64,000 nucleotides of DNA from Microbacterium sp. C5A9. Its GTDB lineage: Bacteria; Actinomycetota; Actinomycetes; Actinomycetales; Microbacteriaceae. Location of the stretch: contig NZ_JABXGD010000010.1 of the NCBI RefSeq assembly GCF_022627955.1, positions 1-64,000 of the forward strand, written 5' to 3'. The position numbers and the translations under genes are program-made. Below, one piece after another: positions 9,821 through 19,009 of this stretch (position 1 is the first letter of the stretch; each line of letters starts with the position of its first letter). Below the pieces are notes generated by a model. That model saw nothing but the letters and a program-made list of their open reading frames with translations. It was not told the DNA's origin and did not search any database.

Positions 9821-11101
9821 ATGAACCGCAAGATCCTCGCCGCCGGCAGCATCGCCGCTGTCGCGGCCCTCGCCCTCGCAGGCTGCTCCGGCAGCAGCGA
9901 CGCCGGAGAGAGCACCGACCCCGACGCCCCCGTCACGCTCACGCTCTCGGGCTGGAGCATCGACACCACCCCCGAGTTCCAGACCCTCGCCGACGCCTTC
10001 ACCGCGGACCACCCGAACGTGAAGATCGAGCTCAAGGAGTACGACGCCGCCGAGTACAACACGCTCGTCACCGCCGACCTCGCCGCCGGATCCGGCCCCG
10101 ACATCATCACGCAGAAGGAGGTCAAGTACGTCACGACCTTCCAGGAGGGCGGCCAGCTGCTCGACGTCTCGGACGTGGCTCTGCCCGACGGCATCAGCGG
10201 TGCCGACTCCTACGAGGTCGACGGCGCCGCCTACGCCGTGCCGTACCGCCAGGACTCGTGGGTGCTCTTCTACAACAAGGCACTGTTCGACGCGGCGGGT
10301 GTCGCCCAGCCCGACGGGTCATGGACGTGGGACGACTACGCGGATGCCGCGGAGGCGCTCACCACCGACACCTCCAAGGGTGCGTACCTGCACCGGTGGC
10401 AGTCCACCGTGCAGGGCTTCGCGAACGCGCAGACCGGTACGAGCGTGCTCGACGGCGACTTCGACAACATGAAGGACTACTACGACAGCACGCTCGCCCT
10501 GCAGGACGCGGGCGACCAGGTCGACTTCAACACCTCGACCGCCAACCAGCTCACCTACCAGGGCGAGTTCGGCACCCAGAAGGCCGCGATGATGCTGATG
10601 GGCACGTGGTACACCGCGACCCTCATCGCGCAGCAGGCCTCGGGTGAGGCGAACGACTTCGAGTGGGGCATCGCCCCCGCGCCGCAGCTCGACGACGAGA
10701 CCACCGGCACCGACAACACCCCGGTGACGTTCGGCGACCCGACGGGCTTCGGCATCAACGCGAACATCGACTCCGCCAAGGTCGACGCCGCCAAGCAGTT
10801 CCTCGAGTTCGCGGCATCGGAGGAGGGCGCGCAGGCGCTCGCCGCGATCGGCATCTCGCCGGCGCTCACGAACGACGCGGTCGTCGACACGTACTTCGCG
10901 GTCGACGGAGCACCGGCCGACGAGCTGTCGACGTTCGCCTGGTCGACCCACGACGTGCTGCCCGAGAACCCCACCTCGAGCAAGACGGCGACGATCCAGG
11001 GCATCCTGGCCGACCTGCACACGGCCGTCATGTCGGGCTCGGCGTCGGTCGACGACGCCATCAAGACCGCCGAGGACCGCGTGAAGAACGAGGTCGGCTG
11101 A
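9821..11101 (+). CDS. ABC sugar importer, substrate-binding lipoprotein
   Basis: Extracytoplasmic solute-binding protein family 1 (maltose/oligosaccharide type), 426 aa. A lipoprotein signal peptide ends at the lipobox LALAGC with lipid-anchored Cys22. The mature protein shows the usual family pattern (TLSGWSIDTTPEFQTLADAF near the start, FNTSTANQLTYQGEFGTQKAA, TFGDPTGFGINANID). A strong AAAGGAG site precedes the ATG. A short tandem CGTCATCCCGACC lies in the 66-bp gap after DUF2264. It is followed by two permeases but no ATPase gene, as is common when a shared MsiK-type ATPase serves several importers. The ligand is probably an oligosaccharide of the local glycan. Confidence 0.92.
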   Translation: MNRKILAAGSIAAVAALALAGCSGSSDAGESTDPDAPVTLTLSGWSIDTTPEFQTLADAFTADHPNVKIELKEYDAAEYNTLVTADLAAGSGPDIITQKEVKYVTTFQEGGQLLDVSDVALPDGISGADSYEVDGAAYAVPYRQDSWVLFYNKALFDAAGVAQPDGSWTWDDYADAAEALTTDTSKGAYLHRWQSTVQGFANAQTGTSVLDGDFDNMKDYYDSTLALQDAGDQVDFNTSTANQLTYQGEFGTQKAAMMLMGTWYTATLIAQQASGEANDFEWGIAPAPQLDDETTGTDNTPVTFGDPTGFGINANIDSAKVDAAKQFLEFAASEEGAQALAAIGISPALTNDAVVDTYFAVDGAPADELSTFAWSTHDVLPENPTSSKTATIQGILADLHTAVMSGSASVDDAIKTAEDRVKNEVG

Positions 11102-11168
11102 CCCCCTCGGGGGCCGGCCGCCGGCCGGCCCCCGACACCGCCCTCGCGCAGCATCCAGGAGACGAGAC

Positions 11169-12107
11169 ATGACCACCACCGAGGCCCCGCGTCGTGACGC
11201 GGCCCCGCCGCAGACGAAGCCGCCCCGCCGCCGCTCGGCGCTGCGTCGCCGCAATGCCCTGATCGGCTGGAGCTTCATCCTGCCGAACTTCATCGGATTC
11301 GGGTTCCTCACCCTGCTTCCGGTGCTGATCCTCTTCTACATGGCGTTCACGAACTGGAACGTCTTCGGCAAGGCCGACTGGGTGGGCATCGCCAACTTCC
11401 AGCGCCTGATGGGCGACGGCAGCTTCCACGTCGCGTTCTGGAACACCATCTACTACTCGGTGATGCACATCCCGCTGACGATCGTCGTCTCGCTCGGGCT
11501 CGCACTGCTGCTCAACAACAAGCTCCGCGGCGTCGCGTTCTTCCGCACCGCCGCCTTCTTCCCCTACATCACCTCGATCGTCGCGATCGCCGTGGTGTGG
11601 AACCTGCTCTTCAGCCCCGACTACGGTCCCATCAACGAGGTGCTCCGGGCGATCGGCATCTCCGAGCCGCCCGGGTGGCTCACCTCGTCGGAGTGGGCCA
11701 TGCCCGCCGTCGTGATCGTCAGCACCTGGCGCGACATGGGCTACTACATGATCCTGTTCCTCGCGGGGCTGCAGACCGTGCCGCGCGAGCTGCACGAGGC
11801 GGCGCGCGTCGACGGCGCCAACGTGTGGCAGCGCTTCGTCAACGTCACGCTCCCGTCGCTGCGGCCCACCATGTTCTTCGTCACGGTGATGCTCACCATC
11901 AACTCGTTCAAGATCTTCGACCTGATCCTCGTCATGACAGACGGCGGGCCCGGGCAGTCGACCCTGGTGCTGTCGCAGTTCATCTACAAGAAGGGCTTCG
12001 AGGAGTCGCAGTTCGGATACGCGTCGGCCGCCGCCGTCGCGCTGTTCTTCCTCTGCATCCTCGTGACCATCGGCCAGTTCCTCTGGAACAGGAAGCGGAG
12101 CGCATGA
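11169..12107 (+). CDS. ABC sugar importer, permease 1 (MalF-like)
   Basis: A 312-aa inner-membrane permease with six predicted membrane segments. It has the EAA loop that contacts the ATPase: ELHEAARVDGANVWQRFVNV followed by LPSLRPTM. The Arg/Pro-rich N-terminus before the first helix is typical of CUT1-family subunits. Its stop overlaps the start of permease 2 (ATGA-type coupling). Confidence 0.93.
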   Translation: MTTTEAPRRDAAPPQTKPPRRRSALRRRNALIGWSFILPNFIGFGFLTLLPVLILFYMAFTNWNVFGKADWVGIANFQRLMGDGSFHVAFWNTIYYSVMHIPLTIVVSLGLALLLNNKLRGVAFFRTAAFFPYITSIVAIAVVWNLLFSPDYGPINEVLRAIGISEPPGWLTSSEWAMPAVVIVSTWRDMGYYMILFLAGLQTVPRELHEAARVDGANVWQRFVNVTLPSLRPTMFFVTVMLTINSFKIFDLILVMTDGGPGQSTLVLSQFIYKKGFEESQFGYASAAAVALFFLCILVTIGQFLWNRKRSA

Positions 12108-13009
12108 TGACCGAGACACAGGTGCTCGTCACCGGCGGCACGCTGCGCAAGCTCACCGCCCCCGCCCCCGCCGGCCGTGCGCGCTCCCGGCTCACGATCG
12201 GCCGCACCCTCGGCTACATCGCCCTGATCATCGCGGCGGTCGGCCTGCTCGCCCCGTTCTTCTGGATGGTCATGAGCTCGCTGAAGAACGCCAACGAGGT
12301 GTTCTCGGTGCCCGTCGTCTGGGTGCCCGAGACGTTCGTGTGGCAGAACTACATCGACATCTGGACGAAGTCGAACATGCTCGTCTGGATCCGCAACACG
12401 CTGTTCCTCGCGGTCAGCGTGACCTTCCTGCAGGTGCTGACGGGCTCGTTCGCGGCGTACGGCTTCGCGCGGATGAAGTTCGCCGGCCGCGACATCCTGT
12501 TCCTCGCCTACATCGGCACCATCGCGGTGCCGTGGCAGTCGTACATGATCCCGCAGTTCATCCTGCTGTCGAATCTGAAGGTGTCGAACACCCTGTGGTC
12601 GATCATCCTGCTCCAGGCGTTCGGAGCCTTCGGCGTCTTCCTCATGAAGCAGTACTACGAGACCATCCCCGAGGAGCTCAGCGAGGCCGCTCGTCTCGAC
12701 GGGCTCAGCGAGTACGCCATCTGGCGGCGGATCATGCTGCCGCTGTCGGTGCCCGCGATCGCGAGCCTCACGCTGCTCACGTTCGTGAACACCTGGAACG
12801 ACTACCTCGGGCCGCTCATCTATCTCCGCAACCCCGACCTGTGGACGATCCAGCTCGGACTCAAGAGCTTCGTCTCGAACCTCTTCGACACGAACTACGC
12901 GCTGCTGTTCGCCGGGCTCACGATCTCGGTCGTGCCCATCGCGATCATCTTCCTGCTCGGGCAGAAGTACTTCGTCGAGGGCATCGCCACCAGCGGATTG
13001 AAGGGCTGA
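12104..13009 (+). CDS. ABC sugar importer, permease 2 (MalG-like)
   Basis: The second CUT1 permease, about 301 aa, six membrane segments, with the EAA motif ELSEAARLDGLSEYAIWRRI and then MLPLSVPAIA. The frame is open upstream, but ATG codons at 12104 and 12107 overlap the previous stop. It pairs with the previous permease to form the channel for the binding protein at 9821. Confidence 0.93.
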   Translation: MMTETQVLVTGGTLRKLTAPAPAGRARSRLTIGRTLGYIALIIAAVGLLAPFFWMVMSSLKNANEVFSVPVVWVPETFVWQNYIDIWTKSNMLVWIRNTLFLAVSVTFLQVLTGSFAAYGFARMKFAGRDILFLAYIGTIAVPWQSYMIPQFILLSNLKVSNTLWSIILLQAFGAFGVFLMKQYYETIPEELSEAARLDGLSEYAIWRRIMLPLSVPAIASLTLLTFVNTWNDYLGPLIYLRNPDLWTIQLGLKSFVSNLFDTNYALLFAGLTISVVPIAIIFLLGQKYFVEGIATSGLKG

Positions 13010-13012
13010 CCG

Positions 13013-13699
13013 ATGAAGCGCGTATCCCACGACGCCTGGGCCACGATCCTCGGCGTCGTCTACCTGGGCCTGATGGTGAACTTCCTCGTGCTCGTCGCCG
13101 CATCGCCTCTCGTGGTGCTGCTGATGACGACCGACCCCGCTCTGTCGTGGCCGCTGGTGGCGCTCGCGGCTCCGCTGGCCGCCCCCGCGCTGAGCGGCGC
13201 CTTCACGGCGTTCCGGGAGTTCGGCCGCGGCGAGCCCCAGGTCGTGCGCTCGTTCCTCCGCGGCTGGAAGGCGACGGCGCGCAAGGGCATGCTGATCGGT
13301 GCGGCGGCGGCGGCATCCGTCGTGGTGCTGCTCGTCGACGTGCGCGCGGTCAGCGCCTCGCCCGCATCGGTCATGATCGTGCCGGTGCTCGCGCTGCTCA
13401 CCGTGATCACGGTCGCGACCGCCCTGGTGGCTCTCGCCGCCCTCGCCGAGGAGCCGGGCGCGCGCCTGCGCGACATCGTGAAGGCCGCGCTGTACCTGTG
13501 CGTGCGTCGCTGGTACCTCACGGCGCTGTCGCTCGTCGTGTTCGGCGTGCAGATCGGGCTGTTCACGACGATGCCCGCGATCGCGATCGGCCTCACGTGC
13601 GCCCCCGCGCTGTACGTGGCGTGGGCGAACAGCCGGTACACCCTGCGCCCCGTGCTCGACATGGACGCCGAGCTCGAGGCCGCGGAGGTGCGCGCGTGA
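13013..13699 (+). CDS. DUF624 (YesL-like) membrane protein
   Basis: A 228-aa integral membrane protein with about five hydrophobic segments. It fits the DUF624/YesL family, whose members sit next to carbohydrate ABC importers (for example in rhamnogalacturonan loci of Bacillus). Their role is unproven; help in importer assembly or regulation is a guess. It starts three bases after permease 2 and overlaps the following dehydrogenase start by four bases, so it belongs to the operon. Confidence 0.8.
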   Translation: MKRVSHDAWATILGVVYLGLMVNFLVLVAASPLVVLLMTTDPALSWPLVALAAPLAAPALSGAFTAFREFGRGEPQVVRSFLRGWKATARKGMLIGAAAAASVVVLLVDVRAVSASPASVMIVPVLALLTVITVATALVALAALAEEPGARLRDIVKAALYLCVRRWYLTALSLVVFGVQIGLFTTMPAIAIGLTCAPALYVAWANSRYTLRPVLDMDAELEAAEVRA

Positions 13700-14670
13700 C
13701 CGTCCGCACCGCGATGAGTCCCGAGGTGTTCGACCTGCTCTTCGACGATGCGCGTCTGCGGCGCCTGCGAGCGCTCGCTCCGTCTCCCCGTCTCCCGATC
13801 GACGACGGAGATCTCTCCGACACCGAGATCCTCCTGACGTCGTGGGGTGCTCCGCGTCTCGACGCCGAGCTCCTCGACCGGATGCCGCGGCTGCGCGCCG
13901 TGGTGCACGCGGCGGGCAGCGTGCAGCAGCTGGTCTCCGACGAACTGTGGGAACGGGGCATCACCGTGACCTCGGCCGCCGACGCCAACGCGGTGCCCGT
14001 CGCGGAGTACACGTTCGCGACGATCATCCTCGCCTTCAAGCGCGCCTTCGTGCACATGCGGTCGCCCTCGACGGTGCTGGAGTGGCGCGACCTGGTCGGC
14101 TCGACCCGGTACGGAAGCGTCGGCCGCACGGTCGGCGTCGTCGGCTTCTCGCGGATCGGACGTCGGGTGGTGCGGATGCTGGGCCAGCTCGACAGCATCC
14201 GGATCCTCGTCGCCGACCCGTTCGTCTCCGCAGAGGCCGTGGCGGATGCCGGCGGCGAACTGCTGCCCCTCGACGACATGCTCGGACAGGTCGACGTGCT
14301 GTCGCTGCATGCCCCCGCGCTGCCCGAGACCAGGCATATGATCGGTGCAGCCGAGCTCGCGGCGCTGCACGACGGCGCCACCGTCATCAACACCGCGCGC
14401 GGATGGATCCTCGATCACGATGCGCTGCTCGCCGAATGCACCTCGGGGCGACTGGATGCCGTGCTCGACGTCACCGAACCGGATCCGCTGCCGACCGATT
14501 CGCCGCTGCGAGCGCTGCCGAACGTCGCCCTCACCCCGCACATCGCCGGATCCATGGGCAACGAGGCCCGGCGTCTCGCCGATTCGGCTCTCGACGACGT
14601 CGAGGCGCTGCTGCACGGCGGTGTACCGTCGCAGGTGATCACCCGACTCGACATGGAACTGAGCGCATGA
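13696..14670 (+). CDS. D-isomer-specific 2-hydroxyacid dehydrogenase family protein
   Basis: A 324-aa NAD(P)-dependent dehydrogenase. The Rossmann motif VGVVGFSRIGRRVVRML and the catalytic Arg/Glu/His set are visible: VINTARGWILDHDALL holds the Arg, VTEPDPL the Glu, and TPHIAGS the His. The starting GTG 13696 overlaps the DUF624 stop. It may oxidise or reduce a sugar-derived 2-hydroxy/2-keto acid (such as glycerate/hydroxypyruvate or tartronate) in this locus. The substrate cannot be read from sequence. Confidence 0.85.
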   Translation: MTVRTAMSPEVFDLLFDDARLRRLRALAPSPRLPIDDGDLSDTEILLTSWGAPRLDAELLDRMPRLRAVVHAAGSVQQLVSDELWERGITVTSAADANAVPVAEYTFATIILAFKRAFVHMRSPSTVLEWRDLVGSTRYGSVGRTVGVVGFSRIGRRVVRMLGQLDSIRILVADPFVSAEAVADAGGELLPLDDMLGQVDVLSLHAPALPETRHMIGAAELAALHDGATVINTARGWILDHDALLAECTSGRLDAVLDVTEPDPLPTDSPLRALPNVALTPHIAGSMGNEARRLADSALDDVEALLHGGVPSQVITRLDMELSA

Positions 14671-16388
14671 GCACGCCCGTCGACCCGCACGAGTTCTCGC
14701 CCTGGGACTTCTGGCGCGATGCCGACCCTGCGCAGCGCGAGTCGCAGCTCGAGCGTCAACGAGCCCTGGTCGACGGGCGTCCGGAGCGGCGACTCGGCGA
14801 CCTCTGCTTCGTCTCGGAGCTCGCGTCGGTCGACCACGACGCACTCCGGCTCGGCGATCGCACCTACATCGCCGCCGGGGCGTATCTGACCGGCGAGCTC
14901 GTGGCGGGCGCCGACTGCAGCATCAACCCGTACACCGTCATCCGGGGGAGGGTCGCGCTCGGCGACGCCGTGAGGATCGGCGCGCACACGTCGATCCTCG
15001 GCTTCAACCACTCGATGGAACCGGGCACGCCGGTGTTCCGGCAGCCGCTGACGAGCAGGGGCATCGTGATCGGCGACGACGTGTGGATCGGCTCGCACGC
15101 CGTGATCCTCGACGGCGTCACGGTCGGCGCGCACTCCGTGATCGCCGCCGGTGCGGTGGTCACCAAGGACATCCCCGCGGGCGCGATCGTCGCCGGCAAT
15201 CCCGCACGCTTCCTGCGCTGGCGGGTCGAGCCGGAAGATGCGGCGGCGGAGATGTCGTCTCCCGTCTCGGGCGCATCGGCGGTTCGCGACTCCGAGTCCG
15301 CCGGGTTGGGCGAGCGGGTGGCGCGGTTCGCCGAGCGCGCGCGGGCCGAGGTGTCGGCGGTGCTCGCGCGCTCGTGGAGCGAGGAGGCGGGGCTGTTCGT
15401 CGACCGCCCCGGCAGCGCCCCGACCGTTCGGGCGCAGGCGGATGCGATCGAGATCGCCGATCTGCTGAGCGGCTCGGCTCCCGCGCAGCTCTCCGCCGAG
15501 GCGCAGATCCGCCGCCTGCACGAGTGGCAGGATCCGTCGACCGGCGCTGTCGCCCTCCTCTGCCCCGACGGTCAGCCGCAGCCGGACCTGGACTTCTCGC
15601 ACGAGGACGTGGCGTATCACGTGCTCAGCGCCGGATACGCGCTCGACCTGCTCGGCTCGCGGTTCCCCGCCGCGCTCACCTGGGTGACCGAGGCGACCCC
15701 CGAGAGCGTCGTGGAGTTCTGCCGCGGGCTGCCGTGGGCGACGGATGCCTGGAAGGCCGGTCACCACATCGACGGCTTCGGCACCGCCCTGCTGTGGACG
15801 AAGCGGGCGGGCGTCCCCGTCCCCGCGGGGGTGGAGGAGGCGCTGTTCGGCTGGCTGCTGCTGAACGCCGACGCACGCACCGGCATGTGGGGGTCGCCGA
15901 CTCCCGACCGCGGACTCCTGCCCGTCGTGAACGGCTTCTATCGGGCGTCGCGCGGAACGTTCGCGCAGTTCGGCGTGCCGCTGCCGCATCCCGAGAAGGT
16001 CGTCGACACCGTGCTCGACCATGCGCGCGACCCGCGGTGGTTCGCGCCGGGAATGCGCGACGCATGCACCGTGCTCGACGTCGCGCATCCGCTCTGGCTG
16101 ACCCGCGGCACCGGTCACCGCTCCGACGAGGTGCGGCGTCTCGCGGCGCGACTGCTGTCGGACTCCCTGCCGATGTGGGCGCCCGACGAGGGGTTCGGAT
16201 TCCGGGAACCGTCGGCGGCCGGTCGCGGTCTCGCGGCGACCCGGCCGGGGCTCCAGGGCACGGAGATGTGGCTCGCGATCATCTGGTACCTCGCCGACGT
16301 CCTCGGGATCGCCGGCGAACTGGGGTACCGCCCGCGGGGCGTGCATCGGCCGGAACCGGCAGCGGCCCTCGGCGGCTCCAGCCCCTGA
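14667..16388 (+). CDS. Hexapeptide acyltransferase fused to a large helical (alpha-toroid-like) domain
   Basis: A 573-aa two-domain protein. Residues about 50-190 form a left-handed beta-helix acyltransferase like the maltose/galactoside O-acetyltransferases (IVIGDDVWIGSHAVILDGV, AAGAVVTKDIPAGAIVAGNP). The His of FNHSMEP is a possible catalytic residue. After a variable linker (190-220), about 350 residues of Trp- and His-rich helices (LPWATDAWKAGHHIDGFGTA, LAIIWYLADVLGIAGELGY) resemble alpha/alpha-toroid glycan enzymes, but I cannot name the family. It overlaps the dehydrogenase stop by four bases. A protein that both acetylates or deacetylates and cleaves or binds a sugar would suit an acetylated glycan. 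That is inference. Confidence 0.75.
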   Translation: MSTPVDPHEFSPWDFWRDADPAQRESQLERQRALVDGRPERRLGDLCFVSELASVDHDALRLGDRTYIAAGAYLTGELVAGADCSINPYTVIRGRVALGDAVRIGAHTSILGFNHSMEPGTPVFRQPLTSRGIVIGDDVWIGSHAVILDGVTVGAHSVIAAGAVVTKDIPAGAIVAGNPARFLRWRVEPEDAAAEMSSPVSGASAVRDSESAGLGERVARFAERARAEVSAVLARSWSEEAGLFVDRPGSAPTVRAQADAIEIADLLSGSAPAQLSAEAQIRRLHEWQDPSTGAVALLCPDGQPQPDLDFSHEDVAYHVLSAGYALDLLGSRFPAALTWVTEATPESVVEFCRGLPWATDAWKAGHHIDGFGTALLWTKRAGVPVPAGVEEALFGWLLLNADARTGMWGSPTPDRGLLPVVNGFYRASRGTFAQFGVPLPHPEKVVDTVLDHARDPRWFAPGMRDACTVLDVAHPLWLTRGTGHRSDEVRRLAARLLSDSLPMWAPDEGFGFREPSAAGRGLAATRPGLQGTEMWLAIIWYLADVLGIAGELGYRPRGVHRPEPAAALGGSSP

Positions 16389-16401
16389 GCCGGGCTCGCA
16401 C

Positions 16402-16421
16402 GCGGGTCGAAAGTGCGCCCG
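16402..16421. repeat. Half copy of the 54-bp palindromic repeat
   Basis: Resembles one arm (GCGGGTCGAAAGTGCGCCCG) of the 54-bp repeat that begins ten bases further on. It may be a decayed or truncated copy next to the full one. Confidence 0.45.
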
Positions 16422-16430
16422 GCGCCCGGT

Positions 16431-16484
16431 GCGGGGTCACAAGAGCACCCGAAACGGTCGGTTCGGAAGCGATATCGACCTCGC
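16431..16484. repeat. 54-bp palindromic interspersed repeat, copy A
   Basis: Begins GCGGGGTCAC and ends TATCGACCTCGC, with inner CACCCGAAA and GGTTCGG arms. It is an imperfect palindrome of exactly 54 bp. Three other 54-bp copies (23101, 28571, 29757) share the ends and the inner arms, while the centre varies. It lies between the fusion gene and the promoter of the oxidoreductase operon. Confidence 0.75.
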
Positions 16485-16521
16485 ACGCGGCATCCCGGTT
16501 GGACGTGCCGCGCACAGCCAC

Positions 16522-16589
16522 GGAGAGCGTTTTCCGTCAGTGCTTGCGTCAGGCGCCCGAGCATGGCATGCTGTCGGAAAGCGCTTACC
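16522..16589 (+). promoter_or_regulatory. Promoter of the oxidoreductase operon with two LacI-type operators
   Basis: A -35 TTGCGT (16544-16549), 17-bp spacer and -10 CATGCT (16567-16572) form a promoter 70-80 bases before the Gfo/Idh start. Two CG-centred LacI-like sites bracket it: GGAGAGCGTTTTCC (16522-16535) and GGAAAGCGCTTACC (16576-16589). The latter sits on the likely transcription start. A related sequence GGAAAGCCCTTCCC lies in the first codons of the LacI gene at 20924, suggesting that protein as the repressor. Confidence 0.65.
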
Positions 16590-16655
16590 CGCAGAGTTTC
16601 CCCACGAGTTTCCCCGCAGAGCGTGCGGGAGCTGAGAGAAGAGAACGGACCAGCA

Positions 16656-17819
16656 ATGCCACAGGCGACAACCCGCGAGATCGGGATCATCATGAACGGC
16701 GTCTCCGGACGCATGGGCTACCGCCAGCACCTCGTGCGGTCGATCCTCGCGATCCGCGACGAGGGCGGCATCGAGCTGCCCGACGGCTCGCGCATCACGG
16801 TGAAGCCGCTGCTCGTCGGCCGCAACGAGGCCAAGCTCGCCGAGCTCGCCGCGAAGCACGGCATCGAGGACTACACCACCGACCTCGACGCGGCGCTCGC
16901 CGACCCGAAGTGGGAGATCTACGCCGACTTCCTCGTGACCAAGGCCCGTGCATCCGCTCTCCGCAAGGCGATCGCGGCCGGCAAGGCCATCTACACCGAG
17001 AAGCCCACCGCCGAGTCGCTCGACGAGGCCCTCGAACTCGCGCGTCTCGCCGACGCGGCGGGCGTCAAGACCGGCGTCGTGCACGACAAGCTCTACCTGC
17101 CCGGCCTGCAGAAGCTCAAGCGCCTCATCGACTCGGGCTTCTTCGGCCGCATCCTGTCGGTGCGCGGCGAGTTCGGCTACTGGGTGTTCGAGGGTGACTG
17201 GCAGCCCGCGCAGCGCCCGAGCTGGAACTACCGCACCGAAGACGGCGGCGGCATCATCGTCGACATGTTCCCGCACTGGAACTACGTGCTCGAGAACCTC
17301 TTCGGCGAGGTCAAGAGCGTTTACGCGCAGGCCGCCGTGCACATCGCCGACCGCTGGGACGAGAACGGCGAGCACTACACCGCCACCGCCGAGGACGCCG
17401 CGTACGGCATCTTCGAGCTCGAGGGCGGCATCGTCGCCGAGATCAACTCCAGCTGGACGGTGCGCGTCAACCGCGACGAGCTCGTCGAGTTCCAGGTCGA
17501 CGGCACCCACGGGTCCGCCGTCGTCGGACTCTTCGGCGCCAAGATCCAGCCGCGCAACGCCACACCGAAGCCCGTGTGGAACCCCGACCTCGAAGACAGC
17601 CACGACTATGACGCCGACTGGCAGAAGGTCCCCACGAACGACGTCTTCCTCAACGGCTTCCGCCAGCAGTGGGAGGATTACCTGGTCTCGTTCGTCGAGG
17701 GCACGACGTACCCCTTCGACCTGCTCTCGGGCGCCCGCGGCGTGCAGTTCGCCGAGGCCGGCCTGACCTCGAGCGCCGAGGGCCGCAAGGTCTCGCTCTC
17801 CCCGCTGACGCTGGGCTGA
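16656..17819 (+). CDS. Gfo/Idh/MocA-family oxidoreductase
   Basis: A 387-aa NAD(P)-dependent sugar dehydrogenase-type protein. The N-terminal Rossmann fold starts IGIIMNGVSGRMGYR and includes the family Glu-Lys-Pro triad (AIYTEKPTAESLDEAL). A C-terminal alpha/beta domain carries GGGIIVDMFPHWNYV. The frame is open to 16413, but the ATG at 16656 is right for the family and follows the promoter. It heads an operon with the DUF993 and TIM-barrel genes, so it probably oxidises a sugar or sugar acid that these then cleave or isomerise. Substrate unknown. Confidence 0.88.
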   Translation: MPQATTREIGIIMNGVSGRMGYRQHLVRSILAIRDEGGIELPDGSRITVKPLLVGRNEAKLAELAAKHGIEDYTTDLDAALADPKWEIYADFLVTKARASALRKAIAAGKAIYTEKPTAESLDEALELARLADAAGVKTGVVHDKLYLPGLQKLKRLIDSGFFGRILSVRGEFGYWVFEGDWQPAQRPSWNYRTEDGGGIIVDMFPHWNYVLENLFGEVKSVYAQAAVHIADRWDENGEHYTATAEDAAYGIFELEGGIVAEINSSWTVRVNRDELVEFQVDGTHGSAVVGLFGAKIQPRNATPKPVWNPDLEDSHDYDADWQKVPTNDVFLNGFRQQWEDYLVSFVEGTTYPFDLLSGARGVQFAEAGLTSSAEGRKVSLSPLTLG

Positions 17820-17821
17820 GC

Positions 17822-19009
17822 ATGACCACTCTCCGACTTCTCGACGCCGCAGGCGCGGTGACGGATGCCGAGCTGCGCGAGGGCGGCGGGTACACCCGTC
17901 CGTCCGCGCCGCTGCAGAGCCGTGTCGCCTACGCCGCCGCCCACGTCGTGCCGAAGGTGCACGCCGACAACACCCCCGGCCAGCCGGCCGACATCGACTG
18001 GGATTCGACGCTCGCGTTCCGACGCAACGTCTACTCGTGGGGTCTCGGCGTCGCCGACGCCATGGACACCGCTCAGCGCAACATGGGTCTGGATGCCGCG
18101 GCCACCCGCGAGCTCATCGCCCGCAGCGCCGAGGTCGCCCGTGAAGAGGGCGGGTCGGTCGTGGTCGGTGTCAACACCGATCACATCGCCGAGTCGCACA
18201 TCTCGCTCGACCAGGTGATCGATGCCTACAAGGAGCAGCTGCACTTCACCGAGGAGCAGGGGGCGGGCCCCGTGCTCATGGCCTCCCGCCACCTCGCGCG
18301 GGTCGCGACGGGCGCCGACGACTACCGCCGGGTCTACCGCGAGGTGCTCTCGTCAGCCACCGTGCCGGTGGTGCTGCACTGGCTGGGCACGGCCTTCGAC
18401 CCCGAACTCGCCGGCTACTTCGGAGCGGATGACTGGCAGACCGCATCCGCCGTGCTGCTCGACGTCATCGCCGAGAACCCCGACAGGGTCGCGGGCGTGA
18501 AGATGAGCCTGCTGAATGCCGAGTCGGAGATCTCGGTGCGCGAGCGACTCCCCGAGGGTGTGCGCATGTTCACGGGCGACGACTTCAACTACGTCGGACT
18601 CATCGGCGGCGACACGGTGGGTCAGGGCGACGGCCACTCCGACGCGCTGCTCGGCGCGTTCGCGGCGATCACCCCCGTGGCGTCCGCGGCGATCCAGGCG
18701 CTGGATGCCGGCGACCCGTCGCGGTACCTCGAGATCCTCGGTCCGACCGAAGAGCTCAGCCGTCAGGTGTTCGCGGCTCCGACCTTCTACTACAAGACGG
18801 GCGTCGCGTTCCTGGCCTGGCTCAACGGGCACCAGCCCGCATTCCAGATGGTCGGCGGTCTGCACTCGGCGCGGAGCCTTCCGCACCTGAGCCGCATCGT
18901 CGAGCTCGCGAACGCCTCGCTGGCGCTGGAGAACCCCGAGCTCGCGCGCGACCGCTGGCACGGGATGCTGCGCCTGAACGGCGTCGATTCAGGGAGGGTG
19001 TACGCATGA
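17822..19009 (+). CDS. DUF993 family, dihydrodipicolinate-synthase-like aldolase
   Basis: A 395-aa protein of the DUF993 family, a relative of DapA/KDG-aldolase TIM barrels. The start ATG 17822 is two bases after the oxidoreductase stop. Motifs include VVVGVNTDHIAES, VLHWLGTAFDPELAGYF and VAGVKMSLLNAE, whose Lys is a candidate Schiff-base residue. The usual DapA N-terminal signature is absent and the protein is longer than DapA (about 290 aa). With the flanking dehydrogenase and isomerases it probably cleaves a keto-deoxy sugar acid. That reaction is inference. Confidence 0.8.
   Translation: MTTLRLLDAAGAVTDAELREGGGYTRPSAPLQSRVAYAAAHVVPKVHADNTPGQPADIDWDSTLAFRRNVYSWGLGVADAMDTAQRNMGLDAAATRELIARSAEVAREEGGSVVVGVNTDHIAESHISLDQVIDAYKEQLHFTEEQGAGPVLMASRHLARVATGADDYRRVYREVLSSATVPVVLHWLGTAFDPELAGYFGADDWQTASAVLLDVIAENPDRVAGVKMSLLNAESEISVRERLPEGVRMFTGDDFNYVGLIGGDTVGQGDGHSDALLGAFAAITPVASAAIQALDAGDPSRYLEILGPTEELSRQVFAAPTFYYKTGVAFLAWLNGHQPAFQMVGGLHSARSLPHLSRIVELANASLALENPELARDRWHGMLRLNGVDSGRVYA

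Noticed and set aside
11061..13030. Long antisense frames over the ABC permease genes
   Set aside because: Glu/Asp/Arg-rich low-complexity translations that mirror membrane-protein codons on the other strand.
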